A DNA stretch of 64,000 nucleotides from Ruegeria intermedia (GTDB lineage Bacteria; Pseudomonadota; Alphaproteobacteria; Rhodobacterales; Rhodobacteraceae): contig NZ_FQVK01000020.1 of the NCBI RefSeq assembly GCF_900129345.1, positions 1-64,000 on the forward strand, written 5' to 3'. Numbering within the stretch: the stretch's first letter is position 1; each line of letters begins with the position of its first letter. Positions 17,059 to 28,300 of this stretch are shown here, one piece after another. The notes beneath the pieces were generated by a model. That model was not told the origin of the DNA. It saw only the letters and a program-made list of their open reading frames with translations, and did not search any database. The position numbers were made by a program, and so were the translations under genes.

Positions 17059-18528
17059 ATGAGCAAATACGACTATGACCTGATCATCATCGGCTCGGGT
17101 CCATCGGGCCGCGCGGCCGCCATTCAGGCGGGCAAGCTGAAGCGCAAGGTTCTGGTTGTTGACCGCCGTGACCGTTTGGGCGGCGTGTCGGTGCACACGG
17201 GTACGATCCCGTCGAAGACCCTGCGCGAAACGGTGCTGAACCTGTCTGGCTGGCGCGAGCGCAGCTTTTACGGCCGCTCGTACCGGGTCAAGGATCAGAT
17301 CCGCGCCGAGGACCTCAAGGCCCGGCTGCACATGACGCTGGATTATGAGGTTGACGTGTTGGAACACCAGTTCAACCGCAACCACGTTGAAACCATGGAC
17401 GGCGTGGCCCGTTTCGTCGGCCCGCACGAGATCGAGGTCACCGCCGATGCGGGCGACACCACCCGCCTGACGGCTGCGAAGTTCCTGATCGCCACCGGGA
17501 CCAAGACCTATCGTCCCGATTACGTGCCCTTCAACGGCAAGACCATCGTCGACGGGGACGAGTTCCTGGAAATGGCCGAGATCCCGCGCTCGCTCTGTGT
17601 GATCGGCGCGGGCGTGATCGGGGTGGAATACGCCACGATGTTCTCAGCGTTGGACGTGCGGGTGACGCTGATCGAACCGCGCGAGACCTTCCTGGATTTC
17701 ATCGACAAGACCCTGATCCAGGAATTTACCCACCAGATCCGCGAAAACGGGGTGGACCTGCGCCTGGGCTCGGCCGTGGAAAAGATCGAGGACGCCGGCA
17801 AACATGTCGAGATCACCATGGCCAATGGCCGCCATGTCCGGGCCGAGATGCTGCTGTTCGCGGCGGGCCGCATGGGCAACACCTCGTCGTTGAACCTCGA
17901 AGCGGTCGGGATCGAGACCGACCACCGCAACCGCATTTCGGTCGATCGCAAGACCTATCAGACCTCGGTGCCGCATATCTATGCCACCGGGGACGTGATC
18001 GGGCATCCCTCGCTGGCCTCGACCTCGATGCAGCAGGGCCGGGTCGCGGCCTGCCACGCGCTCGAGACACCCACCTTGCCCGAAAGCCCGTGGTTCCCCT
18101 ATGGCATCTACTCGGTGCCCGAGATCTCGACCTGCGGCATGTCCGAGGAAGAGCTGCAGGAACGCGGCATTCCCTACGAAGTGGGCGTGGCCCGGTTCCG
18201 CGAGACGTCGCGCGGGCATATCATGGGGCTCGAGCACGGGATGCTGAAGATGCTGTTCTCGCTGAAAACCCGCCGGGTTCTTGGCGTGCAGATCGTCGGC
18301 GAAGGCGCGACCGAGCTGATCCACATCGCCCAGGCGGTACTGAACCTGAAGGGTACGGTGGACTATTTCGTGCAGAACACCTTCAACTATCCGACCCTGG
18401 CCGAGGCCTACAAGATCGCCGGGCTTGACGCCTTCAACCGGATGCCGATCCCGGACGAGTTCAAGGTGCGCAAATCGGACACGCCCGAGCCAGCAAAGTT
18501 GGCGCCCAAGAAGGCCAAACAGGCGTGA
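17059..18528 (+). CDS. sthA: Soluble Si-specific NAD(P)+ transhydrogenase
   Basis: This is a cytoplasmic FAD enzyme that moves reducing equivalents between NADPH and NAD+. The 489-residue product has the FAD-binding GSGPSG at 12-17 and the NAD(P)-binding [12 protein letters not shown]. It has [11 protein letters not shown] where dihydrolipoamide dehydrogenases have the redox-active CxxxxC, and this missing disulfide is the hallmark of SthA. A dimerisation domain follows from about 345. The C-terminus ends in a Lys-rich tail ([10 protein letters not shown]), slightly longer than enterobacterial SthA. The stop overlaps the next gene as GTGA. Confidence 0.94.
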   Translation: MSKYDYDLIIIGSGPSGRAAAIQAGKLKRKVLVVDRRDRLGGVSVHTGTIPSKTLRETVLNLSGWRERSFYGRSYRVKDQIRAEDLKARLHMTLDYEVDVLEHQFNRNHVETMDGVARFVGPHEIEVTADAGDTTRLTAAKFLIATGTKTYRPDYVPFNGKTIVDGDEFLEMAEIPRSLCVIGAGVIGVEYATMFSALDVRVTLIEPRETFLDFIDKTLIQEFTHQIRENGVDLRLGSAVEKIEDAGKHVEITMANGRHVRAEMLLFAAGRMGNTSSLNLEAVGIETDHRNRISVDRKTYQTSVPHIYATGDVIGHPSLASTSMQQGRVAACHALETPTLPESPWFPYGIYSVPEISTCGMSEEELQERGIPYEVGVARFRETSRGHIMGLEHGMLKMLFSLKTRRVLGVQIVGEGATELIHIAQAVLNLKGTVDYFVQNTFNYPTLAEAYKIAGLDAFNRMPIPDEFKVRKSDTPEPAKLAPKKAKQA

Positions 18529-18980
18529 CGACCCTGTATGTCGATGGCGACGCCTGCCCGGTGAAGGCCGAGGCCGAGCGCGTCGCCACGCGGCACAGGG
18601 TGCCGATGGTGATGGTCGCGAATGGCGGGCTGCGCCCCTCGGCCAACCCGCTGGTTCAGATCGTGACCGTGGCGCAGGGCGCGGACGAGGCCGACAAGTG
18701 GATTGCCGAGCGGTGCGGCGCGGGCGACATCGTCATCACCTCGGACATCCCGTTGGCCGCCAAATGCGTCGAGGCCGGCGCGCGCGTGCTGCGCCCCAAT
18801 GGCGAGGCCTTCACCGCCGCCAATATCGGCCAGCAACTGGCGATGCGCGATCTTATGGCGGATCTGCGCGCCGCCAACCCGCTGGGTGCCGGGGGCGGTG
18901 GCAAACCGTTTTCCAAAGCCGACCGATCGCGGTTTCTGGACGCGCTCGAGCGCGAGATGCGCGCCGCCCTGCGGGCCTGA
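18525..18980 (+). CDS. YaiI/YqxD family protein (DUF188, PIN-like nuclease fold)
   Basis: This is a 151-residue member of the widespread YaiI/YqxD family, whose biochemical role is unproven. The hallmark [17 protein letters not shown] opens the protein and [18 protein letters not shown] is near residues 65-85, acidic residues in both placed like those of PIN-type nucleases. The GTG start overlaps the sthA stop, so translation is coupled. Confidence 0.9.
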   Translation: MTTLYVDGDACPVKAEAERVATRHRVPMVMVANGGLRPSANPLVQIVTVAQGADEADKWIAERCGAGDIVITSDIPLAAKCVEAGARVLRPNGEAFTAANIGQQLAMRDLMADLRAANPLGAGGGGKPFSKADRSRFLDALEREMRAALRA

Positions 18981-19053
18981 GTTTGGCCTTGCATCCCGCC
19001 CGGCGGGTTGGTTCAGTCGGCCCCGAACGCAACACAAGCGAACAGGAACCCCC

Positions 19054-19674
19054 ATGCCCGTAGAAGCGGTCGTTTTTGACATCGGAAATGTTCTGATCGA
19101 ATGGCAGCCCGAGCGGTATTATGACCGCGTGATCGGCGAGGACCGGCGGCGTGAAATGTTCTCGGCCATCGACCTGCACGGCATGAACGACCTGGTCGAT
19201 CAGGGGCATCACTTCACCGACACGATCTATGCCTGGGCCGAGAAATACCCCGAATGGCGCAATGAGATCCGCATGTGGCACGACAACTGGATCGAACTGG
19301 CCGCGCCCGAGATCCCGCATTCGGTCCGGCTGCAGCGCGCGCTGCGGGCCAAGGGCGTGCCGGTCTTTACCCTGACCAATTTCGGGGTGCAGAATTTCGA
19401 CTATGCCACAACCGTCTATCCGTTCCTGAACGAGTTCGACCGGCACTATGTCTCGGGGCGCATGAAGATGGTCAAACCGCATGCGCCGATCTACCAGATG
19501 GTCGAACAGGATTGCGGCCTACCGCCCGAGACGCTGCTGTTCACCGACGACCGGATCGACAACATAGAAACCGCCCGTGGCCGTGGATGGCAGACCCACC
19601 ATTTCGACGGCCCGCAAGGCTGGGCCGACCGCTTGGTGGCCGAAGGCCTGCTGACCCCGGACGAGGCCGCCTGA
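19054..19674 (+). CDS. HAD-superfamily hydrolase (YihX-like)
   Basis: This is a 206-residue haloacid-dehalogenase-fold phosphatase. Motif I is VVFDIGNVLIEW (nucleophile Asp, then a DxGxV variant usual in the YihX branch), motif II is TLTNFG, the motif III Lys is in MVKPHAPIY, and motif IV is FTDDRIDNIE. YihX relatives dephosphorylate glucose-1-phosphate or similar small sugar phosphates; the substrate is not known here. The ATG at 19054 follows AGGAA and starts the conserved fold, so longer upstream frames are rejected. It is convergent with the next MFS gene, 2 bp apart. Confidence 0.9.
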   Translation: MPVEAVVFDIGNVLIEWQPERYYDRVIGEDRRREMFSAIDLHGMNDLVDQGHHFTDTIYAWAEKYPEWRNEIRMWHDNWIELAAPEIPHSVRLQRALRAKGVPVFTLTNFGVQNFDYATTVYPFLNEFDRHYVSGRMKMVKPHAPIYQMVEQDCGLPPETLLFTDDRIDNIETARGRGWQTHHFDGPQGWADRLVAEGLLTPDEAA

Positions 19675-19676
19675 TC

Positions 19677-20918
19677 CTAGGCGGCAACGGGCTGCGCGGG
19701 GCGGTTCTCTCGGATCGGCAGGTGCACGATCGCGCTGAAGGCGCCGACGGCCACGCCGATCCACCAGACGACGGTGTAATCGCCGTAGATGTCATACATC
19801 CGGCCGCCCAGCCACACGCCCAGAAAGCCGCCGATCTGATGGCTGAGGAACACCACGCCGTAAAGCGTGCCCATGTAGCGCAGGCCGTAAAGATGCGCCA
19901 CCAGCCCCGATGTCAGCGGCACCGTCGCCAGCCACAAAGAGCCCATCACGATCGAGAACACGATCACCGACATGGGCGTGATCGGCAGCAGGATGAAAGC
20001 CGCGGCCGCGGCGGTACGCGCCGCATAGATCGCGGCCAGCAGGTATTTCTTGGGGAAGTGGTTGCCTGCCCAGCCGGCCAACAGGGTGCCGCCGATATTG
20101 GCCAACCCGACCAGCGAGATCGCCACCGCCCCCAACGCCGAGGTGGTGGTGATGCCCATCGAATGCAGCACGCCACCGGGCTGGATCGGGCCGCACATCT
20201 CGGTCACGAAGGCCGGGAAATGCGCGGTGATGAAGGCCAACTGATAGCCGCAGCTGAAAAAACCCAAGAATATCAGCGCATAGGACGGGTCGCGGAAGGC
20301 ACGCCCCAGGATCTGGCCCATGCTTTCCTCCAACTCGGCCTTGCTGATCTGCGCGGGCGCGCGCATGAAAGGCAGCGTCAGCACAAGGGCCAGAATGGCA
20401 ATGGCGAAGATGATGAACACCTGCTGCCAGGGCAGGAAAGTCAGCATCCATTCGGCCGTGGGCGCGCCGATCACCTGCCCGAAGCTGCCCGCCGCCGTCA
20501 CGATCGCCAGTGACATCGAGCGGTTCTGATCCGTCGAGGCCCGCCCGACCACCGCCAGCACGACGCCAAAGCCCGTGCCCGCGATACCGAAGCCCACCAG
20601 CCAGGCATAAAGTTGATGCCCGAAGGGCGTAACGGACCAGGCCGACAGAACCATCCCCGCCGCATAGGTCAGCGCACCAAGAATGATCGCCCGCCGGTCG
20701 CCCATCTTTTCGGCGATGGCGGCAAAGATCGGCTGGCCGATGCCCCAGGCCAGGTTCTGGATCGCGATAGCCAGCGAGAAATCGGTGCGAAGCCAGCCGA
20801 ACTCCTCGGCGATCGGAATCTGGAACACGCCGAACGAGGCGCGCACGGCGAAGCTGACCGTGATGATCACGCATCCGACGATCAGCACCGGGTTGAGCAG
20901 ACGGGCGGTTGGGGTCAT
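19677..20918 (-). CDS. MFS transporter
   Basis: This is a 413-residue major facilitator with about twelve helices. The N-half (FAVRASFGVFQIPIAEEFGW, then the EKMGDRRAIILG loop between helices 2 and 3) resembles the monocarboxylate/oxalate-formate-like branch of bacterial MFS. The central loop near SMGQILGRAF separates the halves. The substrate cannot be told. It stands alone, convergent with the HAD gene. Confidence 0.85.
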   Translation of the reverse strand: MTPTARLLNPVLIVGCVIITVSFAVRASFGVFQIPIAEEFGWLRTDFSLAIAIQNLAWGIGQPIFAAIAEKMGDRRAIILGALTYAAGMVLSAWSVTPFGHQLYAWLVGFGIAGTGFGVVLAVVGRASTDQNRSMSLAIVTAAGSFGQVIGAPTAEWMLTFLPWQQVFIIFAIAILALVLTLPFMRAPAQISKAELEESMGQILGRAFRDPSYALIFLGFFSCGYQLAFITAHFPAFVTEMCGPIQPGGVLHSMGITTTSALGAVAISLVGLANIGGTLLAGWAGNHFPKKYLLAAIYAARTAAAAAFILLPITPMSVIVFSIVMGSLWLATVPLTSGLVAHLYGLRYMGTLYGVVFLSHQIGGFLGVWLGGRMYDIYGDYTVVWWIGVAVGAFSAIVHLPIRENRPAQPVAA

Positions 20919-21063
20919 GGGGCCTCCGGTTTCAGCCCGCCGACAGTATCCGCTTGGGCCCGCTCGTCAATTCAGGAGTTTTGCGGTCACGATTAACCAA
21001 AATTAATGCGTGCCGGAGGATGCCTTCTTTTCAACGGCGCGGGCGGGCGCTATGGCTCGGGCC

Positions 21064-22122
21064 ATGACCGACATGATCTCGTTGTACGAGGCCCGCGTTG
21101 CCGATGGCACCCTGAACCGCGACGACGCGCAAGAGGCCGTTCTGCCCCAGTTCGAGCGTATCCGGGCGGCACTGGCCGCGCCGGTGAAACGCGGGCTGTT
21201 CCGCAAGGCACCGCCGCCGCCCAAGGGTTTGTACCTGTGGGGCGGCGTGGGGCGCGGCAAGTCCATGTTGATGGACATGTTCGTCGAAACGCTGGGCGAA
21301 GTTCCGGCCCGGCGCGTCCATTTCCATGCCTTCATGCAGGAAATCCACGCTGGCATGCATGAGGCGCGCGAAACCGGCGTGCAGGATGCACTGGCGCCGG
21401 TGGCGGCCTCGGTCGTGAAATCCGTGCGCCTGCTGGCCTTTGACGAGATGCAGATCACCGACATCACCGACGCGATGATCGTCGGGCGGCTGTTCGACCT
21501 GCTGCATGCGGGTGGCGTCGTCGTTGTGACGACCTCCAACCGTCATCCCGACGATCTGTACAAGGATGGCCTGAACCGGCAGCTGTTCCTGCCCTTCATC
21601 CACCACATCAAGCAACAACTCGATGTGCGGGAACTGACCTCGCCCACGGATTACCGGCAAAACCGGCTCGAGGGCTCGCCGGTCTATTTCACGCCCATCG
21701 GACCCGAAGCGCGGGAGAAGATCCGGGCTGTGTGGGCCGACCTGTCAGGTGGGCCGGCCGAACCCCTGACCCTGCACGTCAAGGGGCGCGAAGTGGTTTT
21801 GCCTGCGTTTCGCAATGGTGTGGCACGGGCCTCGTTCTACGATCTGTGCGGCCGGATGTTGGGGCCGGGGGATTACCTGGCCGTTGCCGAGGCGGTCAAG
21901 GTGCTGGTGCTTGAGGACATCCCGCGCCTGTCGCGCAACAATTTCAACGAGGCCAAGCGGTTCGTGACGCTGATCGACGCGCTGTACGAGGCGAAGGTGC
22001 GGCTGATCTGTTCGGCGGCGGCGGAGCCCGAGATGCTGTATGTCGAGGGCGAGGGAACGTTCGAGTTCGAGCGCACGGCATCACGTCTGCGGGAAATGCA
22101 GGCGCAGGACTGGGGGCAATAG
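21064..22122 (+). CDS. zapE: Cell division protein ZapE (AFG1-like ATPase)
   Basis: This is a P-loop ATPase that modulates Z-ring assembly in bacteria and is orthologous to mitochondrial AFG1/LACE1. The 352-residue form starts MTDMISLYEARV. Walker A is in LWGGVGRGKSMLMDMF, Walker B in LLAFDEMQITD, and the sensor region reads VVTTSNRHPDDLYKDGLNR. I prefer the ATG at 21064 because family proteins begin near this motif; the frame is open up to a GTG at 21010 and an ATG at 21052. It is convergent with folC across a hairpin element. Confidence 0.93.
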   Translation: MTDMISLYEARVADGTLNRDDAQEAVLPQFERIRAALAAPVKRGLFRKAPPPPKGLYLWGGVGRGKSMLMDMFVETLGEVPARRVHFHAFMQEIHAGMHEARETGVQDALAPVAASVVKSVRLLAFDEMQITDITDAMIVGRLFDLLHAGGVVVVTTSNRHPDDLYKDGLNRQLFLPFIHHIKQQLDVRELTSPTDYRQNRLEGSPVYFTPIGPEAREKIRAVWADLSGGPAEPLTLHVKGREVVLPAFRNGVARASFYDLCGRMLGPGDYLAVAEAVKVLVLEDIPRLSRNNFNEAKRFVTLIDALYEAKVRLICSAAAEPEMLYVEGEGTFEFERTASRLREMQAQDWGQ

Positions 22123-22182
22123 GGGGCGCTGCCCCCGCCGCGCTGTGCGCGGCTCCCCCGGGATATTTCCAGCCAGATGAAG
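22122..22182. repeat. Convergent intergenic twin-hairpin element
   Basis: Two adjacent GC-rich hairpins, GGGGGC/GCCCCC (22122-22136) and GCCGCG/CGCGGC (22137-22153), are followed by TCCCCCGGGATATTTCCAG and an AGATGAAG end. From memory, near-identical elements recur between genes in Roseobacter-group genomes. It fills the whole gap between zapE and folC and probably stops transcription from one or both sides. Only one copy is seen in this window. Confidence 0.6.
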
Positions 22183-22184
22183 CC

Positions 22185-23459
22185 TCAGCCGTTTTCGCGC
22201 AGGATGTTCCCCGCGAGATAGAGCGAGCCGCAGATCAGGACCCGGGCCTGTGGGTCGCGGGCGGTGATCGCGGCCAGCGCTTCGGCCACGCTGTCGGCGG
22301 TGGTGGCGGGCAGGTTCACCGATTTGGCAGCGGCGGCGGTTTCTTCGGCAGGGAGCGTGTTGGCCTCGCCGGGGATGGAAACGGCCGTAAGCGAACCGGC
22401 CTTTTCGGCCAGTGGCGCGAGGTAGCCGGTCACGTCCTTGGTGTTGAGCATGCCGCAGATCAGGTGCGTCGGGCGCGGCGGCAGCTTGGCCAGGACATCC
22501 GCCAGCGCCTGTCCGGCGGCGGCGTTGTGGCCGCCGTCGAGCCAGAGTTCCGCCTGGGGCGCTTGGTCGACCAGCGGGCCGGTCTTCAGGCGCTGCATCC
22601 GGGCCGGCCATTCGGCGCGGGTGACCGCTGCCTCGTAAGCCTCGTCGCCCAGGCCGAGGTGGCGCAGGACCGCCAGCGCGGCGCCGGCGTTCTGGACTTG
22701 GTGCGCGCCCAGCAGGTTCGGCAGCGGCAGGTCGCGCAGGCCGTTTTCGTCCTGGTAGATCAGGCGGCCATGTTCCTCGTAGATGTGCCAGTGCTGTCCG
22801 TAAGCCAGCAGCGGAGCGCCGAGGCGGGCGGCAGTGGCCTCGATGACCTCCATCGCTTCGTCCGGCTGCGGGCCGACGATGCAGGGCACGCCGCGTTTGA
22901 TGATGCCGGCCTTTTCGGCGGCGATCTTGGCCAGCGTGTTGCCCAGGAACTGTTCGTGGTCGATCGAGATGGGGGTTATGACGGTAACTGCGGGGTTCGC
23001 GACTACGTTGGTGGCGTCGAGTCGTCCGCCAAGCCCGACTTCGAGTAGCGTGTAGTCGGCAGATACGCGGGAGAAAGCCAGCAGCGCCGCGCAGGTGGTG
23101 ATTTCGAAATAGGTGATGTTCTCGCCGCCATTGGCGGTGTAGCACTCATCCAAAACGGCGGTCAGGTCGGGTTCCGAGATCAGCTTGCCCGCCAGGCGGA
23201 TGCGCTCGTGAAAGCGTGCCAGATGCGGCGAGGTATAGGCATGGGCCGTCAGTCCGGCCCCTTCCAGCCCGGCGCGGATCATCGCCTGGGTCGAGCCCTT
23301 GCCGTTGGTGCCGGCGATATGGATCACCGGGGGCAGCTTGTCCTGCGGGTTGCCCAGGGCCTTGAGCAGACGCCAGACACGGTCCAGGGTCAGATCGATG
23401 ATCTTGGGGTGCAGCGCCATCATCCGGTCGAGGATGACGTCGGATGTGGGCGCGGTCAT
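22185..23459 (-). CDS. folC: Bifunctional dihydrofolate synthase/folylpolyglutamate synthase
   Basis: This enzyme adds glutamate to dihydropteroate and to folates with ATP. The 424-residue protein has the Mur-ligase-like P-loop [16 protein letters not shown] near residues 46-61, the family motif [16 protein letters not shown], and a C-terminal domain with [16 protein letters not shown]. Its start overlaps the accD stop by 4 bp, giving the accD-folC pair that is conserved in many proteobacteria. Confidence 0.95.
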   Translation of the reverse strand: MTAPTSDVILDRMMALHPKIIDLTLDRVWRLLKALGNPQDKLPPVIHIAGTNGKGSTQAMIRAGLEGAGLTAHAYTSPHLARFHERIRLAGKLISEPDLTAVLDECYTANGGENITYFEITTCAALLAFSRVSADYTLLEVGLGGRLDATNVVANPAVTVITPISIDHEQFLGNTLAKIAAEKAGIIKRGVPCIVGPQPDEAMEVIEATAARLGAPLLAYGQHWHIYEEHGRLIYQDENGLRDLPLPNLLGAHQVQNAGAALAVLRHLGLGDEAYEAAVTRAEWPARMQRLKTGPLVDQAPQAELWLDGGHNAAAGQALADVLAKLPPRPTHLICGMLNTKDVTGYLAPLAEKAGSLTAVSIPGEANTLPAEETAAAAKSVNLPATTADSVAEALAAITARDPQARVLICGSLYLAGNILRENG

Positions 23460-24400
23460 TTCTTGGGCTGGTCTTCGGCAGGCTTGGCCTGCGCGTCAGG
23501 CTGTTCGGCCACGCCCGCCTTCGGGGCAGGCAGATCTCCTTTGACCGCCGGGGGCAGGCCCATCAGCATCCGGGTGATCGTGATCAGCTCGTCCCGCAGC
23601 TCGGTCCGTTTGGTGACACGGTCCAGCATGCCATGATCCAGCAGATATTCGGCGCGCTGGAAGCCCTCGGGCAGTTTCTCGCGGATCGTCTGTTCGATCA
23701 CCCGCGGGCCCGCGAAACAGATCAGGGCGTTCGGCTCGGCGATGTGAACATCGCCCAGCATCGCGTAGGACGCCGTCACCCCGCCGGTGGTGGGATGGGT
23801 CAGGACGACGATATAGGGCAGGCCGGCCTCTTTCAGCATCTGCACCGCGACGGTGGTGCGCGGCATCTGCATGAGGCTGAGGATGCCTTCCTGCATCCGG
23901 GCGCCGCCGGCGGCGGAGAACAGGATCAGCGGGCGCTTGAGCTTTACCGCCTCTTGTGCGGCGGCGATGATGGCGTTGCCCACATACATGCCCATCGACC
24001 CGCCCATGAAAGAGAAGTCCTGCGCCGCGGCCACGATCGGCGTGCGGCCGATTTCGCCGGTGGCGACCAGCATCGCCTCTTTCTCGCCAGTCTTTTTCTG
24101 GGCCGCCTTCATGCGGTCGGGGTATTTCTTCTGATCGCGGAACTGCAGCGGGTCTGCCGTGGGGGTGGGGACGGAAACCTCGGTGAAGATGCCGCCGTCG
24201 AACAAATGCTTGAACCGTTCGCGCGGGGTGATCAGCATGTGGTGTCCGCACTGGGTGCAGACATTCTGGTTGTCCGCCAGCTCGCGGTGGAACAGCATCG
24301 TTCCGCACTCGTCGCATTTGTGCCAGAGATTCTCGGGCACCTCACGGCGGGAAAAGATCGAGTTGATCCGGGGGCGGACGTAATTCGTGATCCAGTTCAT
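23456..24400 (-). CDS. accD: Acetyl-CoA carboxylase carboxyltransferase subunit beta
   Basis: This subunit transfers the carboxyl group from biotin to acetyl-CoA in the first step of fatty acid synthesis, together with AccA. The 314-residue form begins [13 protein letters not shown] four-cysteine zinc ribbon is present (C29, C32, C48, C51), followed by the crotonase-fold domain with [12 protein letters not shown] and [12 protein letters not shown]. The start at 24400 is the conserved one; the frame upstream to 24475 has no family match. The C-terminal tail after about residue 285 is Pro/Ala/Gln-rich and likely disordered. Confidence 0.95.
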   Translation of the reverse strand: MNWITNYVRPRINSIFSRREVPENLWHKCDECGTMLFHRELADNQNVCTQCGHHMLITPRERFKHLFDGGIFTEVSVPTPTADPLQFRDQKKYPDRMKAAQKKTGEKEAMLVATGEIGRTPIVAAAQDFSFMGGSMGMYVGNAIIAAAQEAVKLKRPLILFSAAGGARMQEGILSLMQMPRTTVAVQMLKEAGLPYIVVLTHPTTGGVTASYAMLGDVHIAEPNALICFAGPRVIEQTIREKLPEGFQRAEYLLDHGMLDRVTKRTELRDELITITRMLMGLPPAVKGDLPAPKAGVAEQPDAQAKPAEDQPKK

Positions 24401-24458
24401 GTCGGAACCTTGCTGATGCGGGTTGCAGTCAAATAAGACGCTACGGAAGGAAATGCAA

Positions 24459-25361
24459 TCAGCGCCTGAGCGCAAGTCGGGCCGTCAGCCACCCGACGAT
24501 CATCACGCCGAAGTCGGCAAACAGCCATTGCCGGAGGAGCCCGGTATCGGACATGTCGAACGGCAGGTGAAACAACGCCAGCCCGCCAAGGCTGTCGGGC
24601 AGAGACACGATCAGCAATGCCGTGACATTGTTGGCGAAATGCAGGGCGATGGCGGGCCCCAAAGTCCCGGCGCGAGCGGTCAGATCGGCGCTGAGCACAC
24701 CGAACACGCAGGCCCAGACCGCAACCAGCGCCGCGTTTTCGCCGGCGGCATTGGGCGCATAGTGGCCGACCGCGAACAGAACCGCGGGAACGCCGATCCA
24801 GATCACGGGTGAACGAAACCGTGCCGCCAGCGACTGTTGCAGGTAGCCGCGGAACAGAATCTCCTCGGCGCTGGTCTGAATCAGGACCGCGGCCAGAGAC
24901 AGCGGCAGCAGACCCAGCCACAGCCCGATCGGCAAATTGGGTTCGAACGGGGCGCCCATGTCATAGGGCGGCAGCAGGAACAGCACGACGCCGAGGACCA
25001 GCAGCGCGCGCAGAACGCGCCAGAACTGGGCCACCGCCACGCGCCGGGGCCCGATGACGGACCACAGGCTGCGATTCTGGAACTGGCGGACGGCAAGCGC
25101 CACCGCCAGCGTGACGAAGCCGAAACTGAACAGCAGGATCAACACCGCCATCGGCGACGCGCCGCTTTGGAACCCGGCCACCTGGTCCGGCGGGGCCAGG
25201 CCGACCACGGCGGCGAACAGAACCAGGTTCAACGCGATGACGGTCGCGACCACCAGGGCCACCCCGCCGAACAACCGCCACAAGGCCGCGCAGGCGCGCA
25301 CCGGGGCGACCAGCGCCTCATGCGCCGCATAGGCGCGTTTCGCTTTGCCGGGCTCGGTCAT
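24459..25361 (-). CDS. CPBP-family intramembrane glutamic protease
   Basis: This is a 300-residue polytopic membrane protein of the CAAX-protease/Abi (CPBP) family. All catalytic motifs are visible: EEILFR at 166-171, a His at 200 in FAVGHY, and HFANN at 241-245. Bacterial members cleave membrane anchors or act in bacteriocin immunity and envelope signalling; the target here is unknown. Its start codon overlaps the stop of the ABC-like gene by 4 bp, so the two are co-translated and probably act together. The long open frame upstream of the ATG at 25361 belongs to that gene's region and is not used. Confidence 0.88.
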   Translation of the reverse strand: MTEPGKAKRAYAAHEALVAPVRACAALWRLFGGVALVVATVIALNLVLFAAVVGLAPPDQVAGFQSGASPMAVLILLFSFGFVTLAVALAVRQFQNRSLWSVIGPRRVAVAQFWRVLRALLVLGVVLFLLPPYDMGAPFEPNLPIGLWLGLLPLSLAAVLIQTSAEEILFRGYLQQSLAARFRSPVIWIGVPAVLFAVGHYAPNAAGENAALVAVWACVFGVLSADLTARAGTLGPAIALHFANNVTALLIVSLPDSLGGLALFHLPFDMSDTGLLRQWLFADFGVMIVGWLTARLALRR

Positions 25362-28300
25362 CCGCCAGCCCCGGTTTCGACCTCTGGGGGAAGCTCGATA
25401 TCTGCTGCAAGGAACCGTTCGGATACCGAGGTCAGATAGCCCGCAACCGTTTCCAGCAGGCTGACGGCCACCGTGGGATCGCTTTCGATGACGGCTCTCA
25501 GTTCCTCGGCGCCGATGCGCAGGAACGAACAATCGGTCAGGGCGACAAGATCCATTTGCCGGGGCACGCCGGTAATGATCGACAGATCTCCGATCAGGCG
25601 TCCGGGCTCGACGGTCGAGATGCGCCGCTTTTCGCCGTCGGGCTTGGTCCATTCCAGGCTGGCCTGGCCGGATACGCACAGATAGGCCGCATCCGGCGTC
25701 TGCCCGCGCGCAAAGATGACCTGCCCGGCCGCCGCGTCGTACCATTTTGCCGAAAAGGCCAAGAGCCGCTGGTTGCGGCCATCCAGCCGTGAGAACAGTT
25801 CGGTGGCGGCAATCACCTTCAGCTTGCGGGTGAAGTCGTCCGAAGCGCCATCTTCGACCGGCAGGTCCGCCCGCGAAACCCCGTCGATGCGCCCGTCCTT
25901 GATCTCGAGATACAGGTCATAGGCCTCGGGGTGGGAAAAATGATCCTCCATGAAAATCATGATCGAATCGGGCAACAGCTGCCGCAGCTTCATGCGGGTC
26001 TGATGCCGGCTTTCGGAATCGTGACTGGCCAGCGCCTTGTCCAGGATCAGAATGTCCGGCCGCTTGATCGCGGCGCGGGAAAAGGCCGCCCTTTCCTGAA
26101 ACACCGTCGGCAGGTTGGCCCCGCCCAGACCGGTGGGCAGATCATAGATGATGGCCGCCAGCCGCCGGCGCAGCCCGGCCTCGTTCAACACCTCGGCGAC
26201 CACGTCCTCGATCTCGCGGTCGTGACTGCCCGCAGTCAGCGATACGCGGCCGTAGATGGCATTTTCCATCACCGTCAGGCGCGGGACGTACACATCCGGC
26301 CCGACCTTGACGAACAACCCGTCGAACGACCGGTGCAGGCTGTCGGCATGGGTCTTGCGGATCTTCAGGATCTTGTCCTTGTATTCCTCGGGAAAGCTCG
26401 GCCCGATCTGTTCGGCCGTCAGCATGAACGGAACCGTCAACAGCAAGGCCTTCTCGCGCTCCGACAGGCTGTCCTCGCCCTGGCTGCGGCGGCGCTCCTC
26501 GATGTCGAGCAGCCGGTGATACAGGTCCTTCGACAGCCCCAGCCGCAGGAACAGAGGGTGATCGGCGCCTTCGCGGCCGAAGGTCTGGTTCAGCGTGTCC
26601 AGCACCGCGCTGGCGATGCTCAGTGCGTCGCGATCCAGATCATGCGCCCGAAGCATTTCCAGAAACCGGGCATCCCCGGCCAGAAGGTCGGCGGAAATGT
26701 CATCCAGAGGCGAGGCAAACAACAGGTTTCCCCCCAGCGGGACAGCCGGGTTGAACTGGTCCGGGTCGAACCGAAAGACGTATTTGTCCAGCCCCTTTTC
26801 CCTGAGCCGTTCGGCGACCTTCGGCCTCAGCCGGACGATGTCTTCGGCCAGATCGGGATGTTGTCGGGGGTCGAACTGCGACCGCAGCGTTCGGCGCAGC
26901 ATGAATTCGTCAAGACCCATCGCCTCGACCAGTTTGAACCACCAGTCCCGGATGTCCTCTACGCTGTCCAGCCCCGCCAGACTGGGGTCAACCCAGTCGT
27001 CGGCCAGCGAATCGGGCAGATTGCCCGACCGGATCGCTTCGATCGCGTAGCGCGATGGCGCTTTGCCATCCTCCGCTTCGTGCTGCGGATGGTTGCGCAG
27101 GGGCATCAGCAGGTTGTCGCCCAAGGTCCCGCTGAACAGGTAGGGCCGCGAATGCGCATAACCGATGCGGGCGGCGATCACGGCCTGGTGCAGCTCGTCC
27201 AGCTTGTGGCCCGACAGAATGACCTCGCCCTGGGCGGGCAAGACCTCACGCGTGAGCAGTTCGGCCAGGGCGCGCCGCTCGGATTCGTGCGAGGCCTTGA
27301 TCGCCACCCGCGCCTTGCTGGGAATGGTCAGGTCGATATCTTCCAGAACGATCTTGCCGTCCTCGTCCCGGACGGTGACGTTCTTCAGTTCGATGTCGCC
27401 ATGCAGATGCGGGATGGTGTCGGGTTCACCTTCGAACAGCTCCTCGGGGATCATGTTGTCGGGGTTGAAGCGTTCGGTCACGACCTGCCAGCGCAGCGAC
27501 ATGTCCTGCACCTGGTTGTAATAGGTCAGCAGGTCGCGCCAGGGTCCGCTGAGGTCCTTGTAGGCGCCCAGTGCCGCAACCAGAGCCCCCACCGTGACCT
27601 TGCCGGAGATCGCCAGATACCCGCCGATCGAATAGAACAGAAAAGGCGTCAACTGGGTGATCAGGTTGTTGAGGAACTTCATGAAGAACTTCTTGTTGTA
27701 GATCTTCACGCGAATCTCGAACAGGGTTCCCAGCCGATGGCTGAACTGGGCCAGCCGGTACCGCCAACCGCCATTCACCCGCAGATCGCTGATACCGGCC
27801 GCGGTCTCGCCGATCTCGGTGCTCAGGTGCCGGATTTCCTGGATGCGCTCCTTGTTCAACAGGTTGATCTGGCGCTGCAGGCGCGGGATCAGCCAGGCCT
27901 GCAACGGGATCAGCGCGATCGCGGCCAGCCCGAACCACACGCTCTGCATGAACAGGAAGGTCACGATGGTCATCATCTGGCCGAACTGGAAGACCGGCTG
28001 GGCGATGGCATCGCCCATCAGCCCGCCCAGCGGCTCGGCCTCGGAAGTGATCATCGACACCAGTTCGCCCTGGCTGGTCGACGAGAAATACGGTTTCGGA
28101 AATCGCAGCATCCGCCGGATCAGGGTGAACCTGAGGCGGCGCAACATGCGTTCGGCCACGATGCCCTTCATCGTGTTGATCCGCATTTTCATGATGCCGC
28201 CTGCGATCACCGTCCCCAGAAACGCAAGGCACAGGATCATCAGGTACTGAACCTGCGTCACCGTCACGCCGAAAAACGTCACCGTGTTGCCCGTGGCACC

